NCBI RefSeq assembly: GCF_016863335.1
Contig: NZ_BOOR01000031.1
Span: 62,001 to 126,000 of the forward strand
Source: Planotetraspora thailandica
GTDB lineage: Bacteria; Actinomycetota; Actinomycetes; Streptosporangiales; Streptosporangiaceae
DNA: 64,000 bases
Reading direction: 5' to 3'
The notes below the pieces were generated by a model. The model was not told the origin of the DNA, made no database searches, and saw only the letters and a program-made list of their open reading frames with translations. The translations under genes and the position numbers were made by a program. How positions within the stretch are numbered: position 1 is the stretch's first letter; every line of letters begins with the position of its first letter. Shown here one piece after another: positions 51,455 to 60,213 of the stretch.

Positions 51455-54400
51455 TCAGTTCTGGCCGGTGACAGTGAAGGGAGATTCCACCCGGGTCGCC
51501 GAGTCGGCGCCGGCCAGCGTGACGCTGGTCGAACCGGGCTTCGCCGTTCCCGGAACGCTGACGGTCGCACCGGAGATGATGCCGTCACCGTTCGCGTGCA
51601 CGGTGGTGGAGGAGAGTCCGTCACCGAAGGTGATCGTGACCGCTTCGTTCCGCGCGAACCCGGAACCGTCGATCGTGATCGCCGTACCACGCGGCCCCGA
51701 GGTCGCCGACAGCAGCACCTGCGGCCGGTACGCCGGCACCGCCGGCTGCTCCTCGGTCACCTGGACGGTCGCCGTCGCCGGTGTCTGGGACGACGCCCCG
51801 GCGGCGGTCACGGAGTACCGGCCGGGCTCGGCGTCATCGGACGCCACGACCGACGCGTGCACCGCGCCCTGGGCCGAGGCCTCGACCGTCAGACTGCGCG
51901 CCGGGCTGGTGCCCAGCTTGACGGTCACGCGCTCGCCCGCGGCGAACCCGCTGCCGTTGACGGTGATCGGGTCACCGGCGAGAGCCGACTGCGTCACCGC
52001 GATCGACGGCTGCGACCCGGACCGCGCCACCTTCACGGTGAACGTCTCCGTGCTGCTCGACAGCGTTTCCCACGTGGTGACGTGAACCGTGTACGTGCCC
52101 TCCTGCGCATAGGTGTGCCGTCCGCTGATCGCACCGGACGCGTCGACCGTGGCGTCGTCGGGAGCCGTGCCGTCACCCCACTGGACGCGGGCGTGGTAGC
52201 CCTCCGAGCCGATGACGCCGCCGGTCACCGAACCGAGGTCCGCGGCGAAGACCTGCCCCGGGGTGGCCGTCTGGGCCTTGGGGGCGGTGACCTCCAGCGC
52301 TGCGTGCGGCGTGCCGTCGTCGGCGACGGCGAACACGTGGATCCTGCCCGCGGAGCCGGGGTCGCCGGTCTGGGCCGGCAGGGTCACCGAGACGAGCTTC
52401 TTGCCCGCCGGGATCTGGTACGGCGCGGTGGCGAACAGGAACGGCTGCGCGCCGTCCCGGCTGGTGCCGAGCAGCCGGTACGCGGTCTTGGCGACGACGA
52501 TGTTGCCGTACGACGGCGTGCCGTTGGGGTTGCCGCCCAGCGTCCAGTCGCTCATCTGGATCGGGAAGGCGGCGGTGCTGCCGTCACTGAACGTCGCCGT
52601 GCCGGTCGTGCTCTGGTTGCCCTGTGTGCCGACGCCGATGAACGAGATGCTCTTGGCGTCGTCCGGCAGGTTGAGCACGATCGTCTTGCCGTTGCCGGTG
52701 GCGTCGTCCCGCTGGCCCGCCGGGATCGCCGGCAGCGTGAAGTGCAGCGCCGTTCCGGGCACGTCGTGCGACCGGCCCTGGGTTATGCCGGCCGCCTCGA
52801 GAGCGGCACGCGAGTACGCCCACCCCTTGGCGTCGCAGTTGGCCGCGAGGACTCCCTCGTCGCCGATGCAGACGGTGTCGAACGCCGCGGTGAGACCGGA
52901 GCTCGGCGCGTAGGCCACGTCGACACCGATCGTCGCCGATCCCTGGCCGGTGCCGTCGTTCACCGTGACGGCGGCCTGGTAGTAACCCGGCGTGGCGTAG
53001 GTGTGCGAGCCGCTGACGCTGTACACGTCCCGCGAGCTCAGGGCCAGGGTGCCTGCGGTGGCCGGCGAGCCGTCACCCCAGTTGATGGTGGCCGTGTAGC
53101 CGCTCGTGTTGCCCCCGGTGACCGAGGCGACCGGCATCGACACCGGAGCGCCGGACGTCGCGTGCACACTGTCCGCGGTGGTCACCGTGATGGCGCCGCC
53201 ACCGAGCTGGAGGTCGCCACCGGCGAGCAGCTCGATCTCGGCGAGGTTCGTCTGAGTGGCGCCGACCGTCTTCGTCACGACCAGGCGGAACTGCGCGAAC
53301 CGTCCCGGATTGCTGATCTTGAACGGCCGGGTCTGGTTGCGCCACTGGAACACCTCGCCCTTGCGGGAGTCGACGGTGGTCCAGGTGATCCCGTCGTTGG
53401 AGCCCTGCAGCCGCCAGTCCGCGGGGTCTCCCGCGCTCGCCCCCGAGGTGAGGGTGTAGTACATCGGCGTCTGCTTGCCGCCCCGGAAGGCCCAGCTGAC
53501 CTGCGGTGTGCCGGAGGTGAAGGTCATCTGCGTGATCGACGAGTCGTCGAACAGCTTCGACGCGTCCTGCCCACCGGTCGCGGTCGCGGTGCCGAGACCG
53601 GGGCCCGTGGTGTCCTGCAACGGCTTGGGCGCCTCGTTGCCCTTGGTCAGCGACGGCGGTGCGTCGTTCTTGCCGGTGCCCCAGGACGACGGCTTGGGGC
53701 CCATCTCGAAGTCGATCGTGCCGCCACGGGCGAGCGTGGACGAGTCGATGGACACGTCACGCTGCTTCTTCCCGTTGACCTTCACGCTCTGCACGTAGAC
53801 GTTCTTCGTGCTGTTGTCCGGCGCGTTGACGACGATGTCGCCGGTCGTCCGGTGGACGGTCATCCGGGTGAACTGCGGCGAACCGATGGCCCAGTTGGAC
53901 GAGCCGGCCTGCAGCGGGTAGATGCCGAGCGAGCTGAGGATGTACCACGACGACATCTCGCCGTTGTCCTCGTCGCCCAGGTAGCCCTGGCCGATCTCGC
54001 CGCCGGCGTAGAGGCGCTGCAGGATCTCCCGCACGATCGCCTGCGTCTTCGACGGCTCCCCGGCATAGTCGTACATGTAAGGGATGTGGTGCGACGGCTG
54101 GTTACTCATGCCGAGCTGGCCCAGGCGCACCGCGCGCGCTTCGAGCATCTCGTGGATGGTGGTGCCGTACCCACCGGTGTGGTCGGCATTCTCCGGGGTG
54201 CTGAAGAACTGGTCGAGCTTGTCCCCCAGCGCCTTCTGCCCGCCGTACAGGTTGGCCAGACCCTGGCCGTCCTGCTGCGCGGTGAACGCGAAGTTCCACC
54301 CGTTGGTCTCGGTGTAGACGCCGCCCCAGTCGAGCGGGTCGCCGGTCAGGAAGTTACCGGCGGCGTCGCGCCCCTGGAAGAACTTCTGGTTCTTGTCGAA

Positions 54401-57064
54401 GAGGTTGACGTAGTTGCGGGCCCGCTCCAGGAAGTACTGCGGCTCCTCCTTGAGCCGCTGGCGATCCGCCTTCGGCGTGGCCTTGTCCTTCGCCAGGGCG
54501 GCACCCATGTTGCCGATGCCGTAGTCGTTGATGAAGCCTTCCAGCGCCCACGACACCGACTCGCCGGTGGAGGTCGGCGTGTAGCCGAGGAACAGCGAGC
54601 GCTCGATGCCCTTGCGGCCGACCTCGCTGCGCCCGGACGCGACCGTCGCGTCCTTCACCGCGGAGTCGTACGCGGCGAGCGGGTCGGGCAGCTTAACGCC
54701 GTTCAGGTAAGCCTCGGCCAGCGCGACGTTCGCGCTGGTGCCGGTCATCAGGTCGGCGTAGCCGGGGGACGACCAGCGGGCGACCCAGCCGCCGTCACGG
54801 TACTGCTGGACGAACCCGTCGGCGATCTTGGCCGCGATGTCCGGATACAGCAGCGAGTACGCGGGCCACACGGTGCGGTAGGTGTCCCAGAACCCGTTGT
54901 TGACGTAGATCTGACCGTCGACGATCTTCGCGCCGGTCTGCGTGGCGGTCGACGTGCCGGTCGGCGCCGAAACCGGGCTGGCGTACTGCCAGTGCGGCTG
55001 GGCGGCGGTGCCGGTGTTCTCCGACTGCGAGTTCGGATAGAGGTTCAGCCGGTACAGGTTCGAGTACAGCGTCACCAGCTGCGTCTCGTTCGCACCCCCC
55101 ACCTCGATCCGGCCGAGGCGGTCCTGCCAGGCCGCGGTGGCGGCGGCGTGGATCTGGTCGAAGCTCTTGCCGGTGACCTCGAAGTCGAGGTTCCTGTGCG
55201 CCTGGTCGACCGAGATGAACGACGTCGCGATGCGCAGCGTCACCTGCTGGTTCGCAGAGAGGTCGAAGGTGGCCGAAGTGGCGGAGGTCGCCGTCGGCGC
55301 ACGGTCGAAGGCGCCCGACACGAACATCCGGCTGCGACCTGCCGACAGGCCGCTTCCGTTGTCGACCCAGCCGGTGAACGTGCCGTCGGTGCCGATGGTG
55401 AACGTGCCGTTGTAGAAGACGAGGCTTCCGGTGGCCTGCCCGGACGGGAAGGCGAACTGCATGATCCCGCCGTGGTCGGTGGGCGACATCTGCGCGTTCA
55501 GGCCGTTCTGCAGCGTGACCGAGTAGAGGTCCGGCCGTGCGATCTCGTCGTCGTGGCTGAAGGCGACCGCGCGGTTGCTCGGCGCTCCGGTGAGCGGCCC
55601 GCCCGCGAGCACCGGCATGACCGACATCTGGTTGCGGTCGCCCATCCACGGGCTGGGCTCGTGCGAGATCTCAAGCCCCTGCAGCGTGGGCAGGTTGGCC
55701 GCGTTGTTGGCCCGCTGGTAGTCGTACTCCCAGCTGTTGGACGCGGCGTTGGTGACCGGCGTGAAGAAGTTGAAGCCGTTCGGCATCGCCGAGATCGGCA
55801 GGTTGTTGCCGCGCGAGAACCCGCCGGTCGCGTTGGTACCGCGCCGGGTGTCGACGTAGTTGGTCAGGCTGGAGCCGTCGATCGGCGCCGGGCTGCCCGT
55901 CACCTTGATGTCGTCGAGCCAGCCCTGGAAACGCGTCGAGGCGCTCGCCTGGGGATCGTCGTAGGAGAGCAGGATGCGGTCGATCGTCTTGCCGTTCGCG
56001 ACCGCCCCGATCTCGGACTGCACCGCGTTCCACTCGCCGGTGTACAGCACCTTCGACGCGCCCTGCCCCGCCGCCGTGAGCGAGTAACCGTGCTGGTCGA
56101 GGGGGGAACGGCTGCTCAGGTAGGTGCCGTCGGTGAAGTGCAGGTCGACGGCCACGTACGTGGACGGGTACTGCGCGTCATCGGCGGTGAACTCGGGGAA
56201 GACCTTGTAGGTCAGCCGGGTCTTCGGTCCGACCGGGATGTCGACGTCGAACAGCTTGTTGGTCGCGGATGCGCGACCGCCGGCCTGGGCGTAGCCCGCG
56301 TACCGCAGCGCGGTCACTCCGGTGAATCCGGCCCCGGGCTTCATGTTGGCGCCGTCGACCGGACCCGGACCGGCGACACTGACCATCGGGGTGGCCGGCC
56401 GCGTGGTGTCCGAGCCGTCGCTGATGTTCCAGTCGGCGAGCTGGATGATCGAGTCACCGGAGTTCGCGGTGACGTTCAGCCGGTAGTAGGTGTAGGCGGT
56501 CGTGTTGGTAAAGCTGTAGGTGTTGGTGGCGAACCGCCCGGTGAAGGTCTGTCCTGTCCGGCTGTCCAGGTCGGTCCACTCGTTGCCGTCGTTCGACCCC
56601 TGAACCGTGAAGTCCTTGGGGTCACGGCCCGGCGCGTCGTTCGCCGAGGTCAGCGCGTACTTCTTTACCGCCACGGGCTGGGACATCCGGTAGGTGACCG
56701 AGCCGGTCCGGCTGAAGGCCAGCCACTTGGTCGACGAGTCGTCGTCCTTGAGGTTCGCGGCGACTTCGCCCGGCGGGTTCTCCGCGCTCGCGGTCACCGC
56801 GCTGATCTGGCCGAGCACGCTTCCCGGCAGTCCGGGGTTGGAGCCGCTCAGGTTGGCCTGGACCGGCTTGCCGTCCGCGCCGACCTCCGCGGTGCTCGTC
56901 GCGGATTGCGGGTCGGACGACTCGAACGAGGAGCCGAAATTGCCCGGCGGCACCGCGGCGTTCGCCGCAGGCGTGGCGACGAGCATCCACGCCGGCAGCG
57001 ACAGCGCCGTGGCAGCGGCTATCCGCCTGAGGGACAAAAGACGAGCAAGGGGGGAATCTGACAT
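51455..57064 (-). CDS. Giant secreted multi-domain GH92 alpha-mannosidase
   Basis: 1869 residues from ATG 57064 (AAAGG 7 nt upstream); an earlier in-frame Met at 57130 has none. Sec signal (RIAAATALSLPAWMLVATPA, ending ANAAV). Then an F5/8C-like galactose-binding domain (~80-220), a second beta-sandwich (~225-390), and the GH92 domain ~400-1130. Its landmarks are YVDTRRGTNATGGFSRG, WDTYRTVWPAYSLLYPD, PSHHIPYMYDYAGEPSK and GYLGDEDNGEMSSWYILSSL (acidic catalytic region). A second F5/8C domain (~1160-1280), two PKD-like domains (INWGDGSPATAG ~1328; VQWGDGTAPDD ~1628), an intervening beta domain (~1390-1590) and IPT/Ig-like modules finish the protein. GH92 enzymes are Ca-dependent exo-alpha-mannosidases of N-glycans and fungal mannans. 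LacI operator upstream. Confidence 0.93.
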   Translation of the reverse strand: MSDSPLARLLSLRRIAAATALSLPAWMLVATPAANAAVPPGNFGSSFESSDPQSATSTAEVGADGKPVQANLSGSNPGLPGSVLGQISAVTASAENPPGEVAANLKDDDSSTKWLAFSRTGSVTYRMSQPVAVKKYALTSANDAPGRDPKDFTVQGSNDGNEWTDLDSRTGQTFTGRFATNTYSFTNTTAYTYYRLNVTANSGDSIIQLADWNISDGSDTTRPATPMVSVAGPGPVDGANMKPGAGFTGVTALRYAGYAQAGGRASATNKLFDVDIPVGPKTRLTYKVFPEFTADDAQYPSTYVAVDLHFTDGTYLSSRSPLDQHGYSLTAAGQGASKVLYTGEWNAVQSEIGAVANGKTIDRILLSYDDPQASASTRFQGWLDDIKVTGSPAPIDGSSLTNYVDTRRGTNATGGFSRGNNLPISAMPNGFNFFTPVTNAASNSWEYDYQRANNAANLPTLQGLEISHEPSPWMGDRNQMSVMPVLAGGPLTGAPSNRAVAFSHDDEIARPDLYSVTLQNGLNAQMSPTDHGGIMQFAFPSGQATGSLVFYNGTFTIGTDGTFTGWVDNGSGLSAGRSRMFVSGAFDRAPTATSATSATFDLSANQQVTLRIATSFISVDQAHRNLDFEVTGKSFDQIHAAATAAWQDRLGRIEVGGANETQLVTLYSNLYRLNLYPNSQSENTGTAAQPHWQYASPVSAPTGTSTATQTGAKIVDGQIYVNNGFWDTYRTVWPAYSLLYPDIAAKIADGFVQQYRDGGWVARWSSPGYADLMTGTSANVALAEAYLNGVKLPDPLAAYDSAVKDATVASGRSEVGRKGIERSLFLGYTPTSTGESVSWALEGFINDYGIGNMGAALAKDKATPKADRQRLKEEPQYFLERARNYVNLFDKNQKFFQGRDAAGNFLTGDPLDWGGVYTETNGWNFAFTAQQDGQGLANLYGGQKALGDKLDQFFSTPENADHTGGYGTTIHEMLEARAVRLGQLGMSNQPSHHIPYMYDYAGEPSKTQAIVREILQRLYAGGEIGQGYLGDEDNGEMSSWYILSSLGIYPLQAGSSNWAIGSPQFTRMTVHRTTGDIVVNAPDNSTKNVYVQSVKVNGKKQRDVSIDSSTLARGGTIDFEMGPKPSSWGTGKNDAPPSLTKGNEAPKPLQDTTGPGLGTATATGGQDASKLFDDSSITQMTFTSGTPQVSWAFRGGKQTPMYYTLTSGASAGDPADWRLQGSNDGITWTTVDSRKGEVFQWRNQTRPFKISNPGRFAQFRLVVTKTVGATQTNLAEIELLAGGDLQLGGGAITVTTADSVHATSGAPVSMPVASVTGGNTSGYTATINWGDGSPATAGTLALSSRDVYSVSGSHTYATPGYYQAAVTVNDGTGQGSATIGVDVAYAPSSGLTAAFDTVCIGDEGVLAANCDAKGWAYSRAALEAAGITQGRSHDVPGTALHFTLPAIPAGQRDDATGNGKTIVLNLPDDAKSISFIGVGTQGNQSTTGTATFSDGSTAAFPIQMSDWTLGGNPNGTPSYGNIVVAKTAYRLLGTSRDGAQPFLFATAPYQIPAGKKLVSVTLPAQTGDPGSAGRIHVFAVADDGTPHAALEVTAPKAQTATPGQVFAADLGSVTGGVIGSEGYHARVQWGDGTAPDDATVDASGAISGRHTYAQEGTYTVHVTTWETLSSSTETFTVKVARSGSQPSIAVTQSALAGDPITVNGSGFAAGERVTVKLGTSPARSLTVEASAQGAVHASVVASDDAEPGRYSVTAAGASSQTPATATVQVTEEQPAVPAYRPQVLLSATSGPRGTAITIDGSGFARNEAVTITFGDGLSSTTVHANGDGIISGATVSVPGTAKPGSTSVTLAGADSATRVESPFTVTGQN

Positions 57065-57397
57065 CACTGGGCCTTTCGACTCGATGGAGATCGAGCGTCG
57101 AACGTCGGGGAGGAAGACCCTGGCTGCCACGGTCCATCGACCGTGATGGACCGGGCAGCGCGCCTACCGGGCAGCCGGGCAGGGCCCGCCGTATGCCGGC
57201 CGTGGATCACCGCTCAAGCGGCCCGGGGGTCACCGCGGAGCGACGCCGGGAGGGGTGCCGCCAGGCGGTGAGAACCGCTTCGACCGCTGCCGTGAGTAGG
57301 GATGTAGGTCTTCAACCATGCGGAAGCTCCACGAGGAGACGGTGCGCCCGCGGAAGAGCGCACCCGAATGGAGATCGCGGCTAGCCTGTTACTCCGA

Positions 57398-57410
57398 GAC
57401 AACGTTGTCA
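57398..57410 (-). promoter_or_regulatory. GH92 promoter with LacI operator copy 1
   Basis: The perfect 12-bp palindrome GACAACGTTGTC (57398-57409) overlaps a -35-like TTGACA on the minus strand; a -10-like CAGGCT follows after 17 bp. A repressor here would block RNA polymerase directly. It implies a ~310-nt untranslated leader to the GH92 start. I see nothing else in the 405-bp gap 57065-57469. Confidence 0.72.
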
Positions 57411-57469
57411 AGACTAATCGCGTAACCTCGCCGAAACACTCCGTTGGTTTCCCAGGTGGCCCAGGGAGG

Positions 57470-58423
57470 TCAGGTGAGCGAGGCGACGCCGCGGCCGGCG
57501 TACGCCTCCGGGGCGAGCACCAGGGCGGCGGCGCCGACCAGGCCGGCGGAGTTGCCGAGGCTCGCGGTCGTCACCTCGATCCCCTGGAGGAAGGCCAGCC
57601 GGCCGTACTCGGTGATGGCCGCCCTCAGTGGCGGGAAGAGCAGGTCGTGGGCGGCCGAGACACCGCCGCCGATCACCACCCGGGACAGGTCGCAGATGGC
57701 CGCCGTCGAGACGATGCCCGCCGCGAGGGCACGGCCGGCCCGCTGGAACGCCTCGTTCGCGTACGGATCACCGGCCCGGGCCGCGGCCGCGAGGTCCACC
57801 CCGGTCGGCGCCGGCACGGGTGCCTGCCATCCGGTGCGCAGTGCCCACGCGACCATGCTCGGCCCGCTGCTCATCGCCTCGACGCAGCCCCGTCCCCCGC
57901 ACGGGCAGGGAACGCCGTCGAGGTCGACGACCACGTGGCCGATATGGCCGGCGTTGCCGCTCGGCCCGGCGACCAGGCGCCCGCCCTGGATCAGGCCTCC
58001 CCCCACACCGGTGGAGACGACGATGCCCAGCAGATCGTCCACGTCCTGTCCCGCTCCGCGCCAGTGCTCCCCCGCCGCGGCGCAGATGCCGTCGCCGGCG
58101 AGCCGGGCAGGAACCCCGGGCACGAGTTCGGCAAGACGGTGCAGAAGCGGGAAACGCCGCCAGGCCGGGATGTTGACCGGGCTGATCGAGCCCTCCGGCA
58201 CATGGATGGGGCCGGCCGAGCCCACGCCGACGCCGACCACCTGCCCCGTGCCGGCCGCGAGGACCTCCGCGACGAGTTCGGTCACGGGGCGCCAGACCGC
58301 CTCCGGGTCAGGGGAAACGGCCGTCGGCCGGACCCGCCGCTCGACAACGGTTCCGTCGGCGGCGACCAGGGCGGCGGCTACCTTGGTTCCGCCGACGTCG
58401 ACGGCGAGGGCGAGATCGGACAT
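57470..58423 (-). CDS. ROK-family sugar kinase
   Basis: 317 residues. ATP-binding DLALAVDVGGTKVAAALV, catalytic region VGVGVGSAGPIH, LLGIVVSTGVGGGLIQGG, and the ROK zinc motif GHIGHVVVDLDGVPCPCGGRGC (within which His and the CPCGGRGC cysteines are intact). No HTH, so a kinase rather than a repressor. ROK kinases phosphorylate glucose, mannose, fructose, allose or GlcNAc; in this context mannose is attractive. GGGAG lies 4 nt before the ATG. Divergent from the LacI gene with a shared operator. Confidence 0.92.
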   Translation of the reverse strand: MSDLALAVDVGGTKVAAALVAADGTVVERRVRPTAVSPDPEAVWRPVTELVAEVLAAGTGQVVGVGVGSAGPIHVPEGSISPVNIPAWRRFPLLHRLAELVPGVPARLAGDGICAAAGEHWRGAGQDVDDLLGIVVSTGVGGGLIQGGRLVAGPSGNAGHIGHVVVDLDGVPCPCGGRGCVEAMSSGPSMVAWALRTGWQAPVPAPTGVDLAAAARAGDPYANEAFQRAGRALAAGIVSTAAICDLSRVVIGGGVSAAHDLLFPPLRAAITEYGRLAFLQGIEVTTASLGNSAGLVGAAALVLAPEAYAGRGVASLT

Positions 58424-58430
58424 GAGGCTC

Positions 58431-58459
58431 CCTATAGCGCTCGGACAACGTTGTCACAA
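58431..58459 (-). promoter_or_regulatory. ROK/LacI divergent promoter with LacI operator copy 2
   Basis: GACAACGTTGTC (58444-58455) is identical to the site in front of GH92. On the minus strand it lies between TTGTGA (58454-58459) and TATAGG (58431-58436), which are 17 bp apart; this -10 overlaps the ribosome site, so the exact start site is uncertain. The divergent LacI gene starts 37 bp away, consistent with autoregulation. Confidence 0.72.
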
Positions 58460-58491
58460 TAGCGTCAGGCACGCCCGGTAAGGTTCGTCGC

Positions 58492-59505
58492 GTGGCTAGT
58501 GACGTCGGCCGTGCAAGGCGGCCCACCATGGCGGACGTGGCGGCTCGGGCCGGAGTGAGTCTGAAGACCGTCTCCCGGGTCGTGAACAACGCGCCGCATG
58601 TCCAGCCTGAGCTGGTCGAACGGGTGCTCGCCGCCGTGGCCGAGCTCGGCTTCCGGCGCAACCCCCAGGCCAGCTCACTGCGCTCCGGACAGCCGTCCGC
58701 CACGATAGGCCTGCTGATCGAGGAGATCGCCAACCCGTTCTACGCCACGATCGCGGGAGTCGTCGCCGAGATCGCGCGGCAGAACGACACGATGCTCATC
58801 ATCGCCAGCTCCGAAGAGGATCCGGACCGCGAGCAGCAACTGCTGCGGGAGATGTGCACCCGCCGCGTCGACGGACTGCTCGTCGTGCCCGCCGGCGACG
58901 ACCACGCGTTCCTGCGCGCCGAGATCGAGCTCGGCACCCCCATGGTCTTCCTCGACCGGCCGGCCGGCGGGCTGATCGCCGACACGGTGCTGCTCGACAA
59001 CCGCGGAGGCGCGCGGGACGGGATGCGCCGGCTCCTCGAGGCGGGCCATCGCCGGATCGGAATCCTGCTCGACTCGCTCGGCGTCTACACGATGCGCGAG
59101 CGGCTGGACGGCGCGCAGGACGCGCTCGCCCCGGCCGGCGTGCCGTACGACACCCGGCTGGTCCGCGACGGCATCCGCGGCCCCTCCGCGGCGGCCAGGG
59201 TCGTCTCCGAGATGCTCGACCGGCCGGATGCGCCGACCGCCTTCTTCAGCCTGAACAACCGGATCACCCTGGGCGTGATCGAGGAACTGCACCGGCGCGG
59301 CAGCGACGCCGCGCTGCTCGGATTCGACGACTTCGACATGGCCGGCCTGGTGCCGTACCCGTTGACGGTCATCGCCTACGACACCCGGGAACTGGCTCGG
59401 GCCGCCGCCGAGCTGCTGTTCCGCCGGATAGAGGGCGACCGCTCCTGGCCACGTACAGTGGTGCTCCCGACCGAGCTGGTCGCGCGGGGCCTCGCGCCCC
59501 GCTAG
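58492..59505 (+). CDS. LacI-family repressor of the GH92/ROK/ABC regulon
   Basis: 337 residues from GTG 58492. HTH: RPTMADVAARAGVSLKTVSR, VVNNAPHVQPELVERVLAAV, hinge RRNPQASSLRSGQPSATIG. The effector domain shows IGLLIEEIANPFYATIAGVV, SSEEDPDREQQLLREM, VDGLLVVPAGDDH, HRRIGILLDSLGVYTMRERL and ALLGFDDFDMAGLVPYPLT. Likely ligand is a sugar or sugar phosphate of the mannoside pathway. Confidence 0.93.
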   Translation: MASDVGRARRPTMADVAARAGVSLKTVSRVVNNAPHVQPELVERVLAAVAELGFRRNPQASSLRSGQPSATIGLLIEEIANPFYATIAGVVAEIARQNDTMLIIASSEEDPDREQQLLREMCTRRVDGLLVVPAGDDHAFLRAEIELGTPMVFLDRPAGGLIADTVLLDNRGGARDGMRRLLEAGHRRIGILLDSLGVYTMRERLDGAQDALAPAGVPYDTRLVRDGIRGPSAAARVVSEMLDRPDAPTAFFSLNNRITLGVIEELHRRGSDAALLGFDDFDMAGLVPYPLTVIAYDTRELARAAAELLFRRIEGDRSWPRTVVLPTELVARGLAPR

Positions 59506-59659
59506 CCGGCACCTGCCGTGCACCCCCGGCACCCGATCGGCGTACGGCTCGGCGCGACTTGTGCCGCCCGGATCGGCGGACCGGTCAGCCGATCATGTGA
59601 GGTTAAACACCCTGAGAGGCGATATCCGTCACGAAATGGCCACATTGGAACGACCTCGG

Positions 59660-59717
59660 TTGACACACCCGTAACGTGGGAGCAGTCTCTACCCGCTACC
59701 TGCCTGACAACGATGTC
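59660..59717 (+). promoter_or_regulatory. Promoter and LacI operator copy 3 of the final ABC operon
   Basis: TTGACA (59660-59665), 17-bp spacer, CAGTCT (59683-59688), then GACAACGATGTC (59706-59717), a one-mismatch copy of the other two operators, ~20 bp after the expected start site. The gap 59506-60081 also contains the hairpin at 59993-60010; no gene is supportable before 60082. Confidence 0.62.
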
Positions 59718-59992
59718 ACGAGCTACCGGAGGGAGAACAGAATCGTCATGGTTGTTGATCTTCTCTCCCGCGGCGCCGTGTCCGGTCAGGAGGGCCTCGC
59801 GGGTGGGGATGAGCCGGCCGGTCGGCGCCGGGGCGGAAGAGCCCTGGGTGATCGCGCCCGGCGGACATCGTCGCCGGCCGCCCGCGACGAGGCAGCCGGG
59901 CCCGTGCCGGCCCGTAACCGCGCACGACTGCGGCATCGACACACGCCGATCACCCCCCGAACAGGCGGCTTGTCCGAGATATAGGCGATATT

Positions 59993-60010
59993 GGGGCTTC
60001 GCGAAGCCCC
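59993..60010. other. Leader hairpin of the ABC operon
   Basis: GGGGCTTCGCGAAGCCCC is a perfect 18-bp palindrome (7-bp stem, CGCG loop in RNA) in the long 5' leader, followed by TTCGTCTTCG. It could be an attenuator or stabilising stem. Confidence 0.4.
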
Positions 60011-60081
60011 TTCGTCTTCGCAATAGGTTTCAGGCCATGGACTACGTGGCCTCGACTGATGACGACCCCCGGAGGCAAGAA

Positions 60082-60213
60082 ATGTCATGGGTGACGTGGC
60101 GCGACCCGCTGCAGCCGGTCGCGCGCGGATCCCTCCGGCGGCTCAGGGACGGCGACCCCGCCGCCCCGCGGCCGTACCCGGCATGGGACCGGAGCGGGGT
60201 GAGCTGGTCATGA
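60082..60213 (+). CDS. Candidate 43-residue leader ORF coupled to the sugar ABC ATPase gene
   Basis: ATG 60082 has GGAGG 6 nt upstream, the best ribosome site in this stretch, and the ORF stops at 60213 overlapping the ATPase start (ATGA). The ATPase itself has only a weak site, so ribosomes probably arrive by coupling. The peptide is Trp- and Arg-rich ([16 protein letters not shown] start, [10 protein letters not shown] end) with no known family. An in-frame ATG at 60037 would give 58 residues but lacks a ribosome site. Confidence 0.45.
   Translation: MSWVTWRDPLQPVARGSLRRLRDGDPAAPRPYPAWDRSGVSWS

Noticed and set aside
51596-57061. An 1821-codon open frame on the plus strand opposite the GH92 gene
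   Set aside because: Arg/Val/Asp-rich shadow of a gene with strong third-position GC; no recognisable domain, and the minus strand has a full GH92 architecture.
59518-60081. Open frames in the leader of the last ABC operon
   Set aside because: They cross the promoter, operator copy 3 and the leader hairpin; only the ORF from 60082 has a credible ribosome site.
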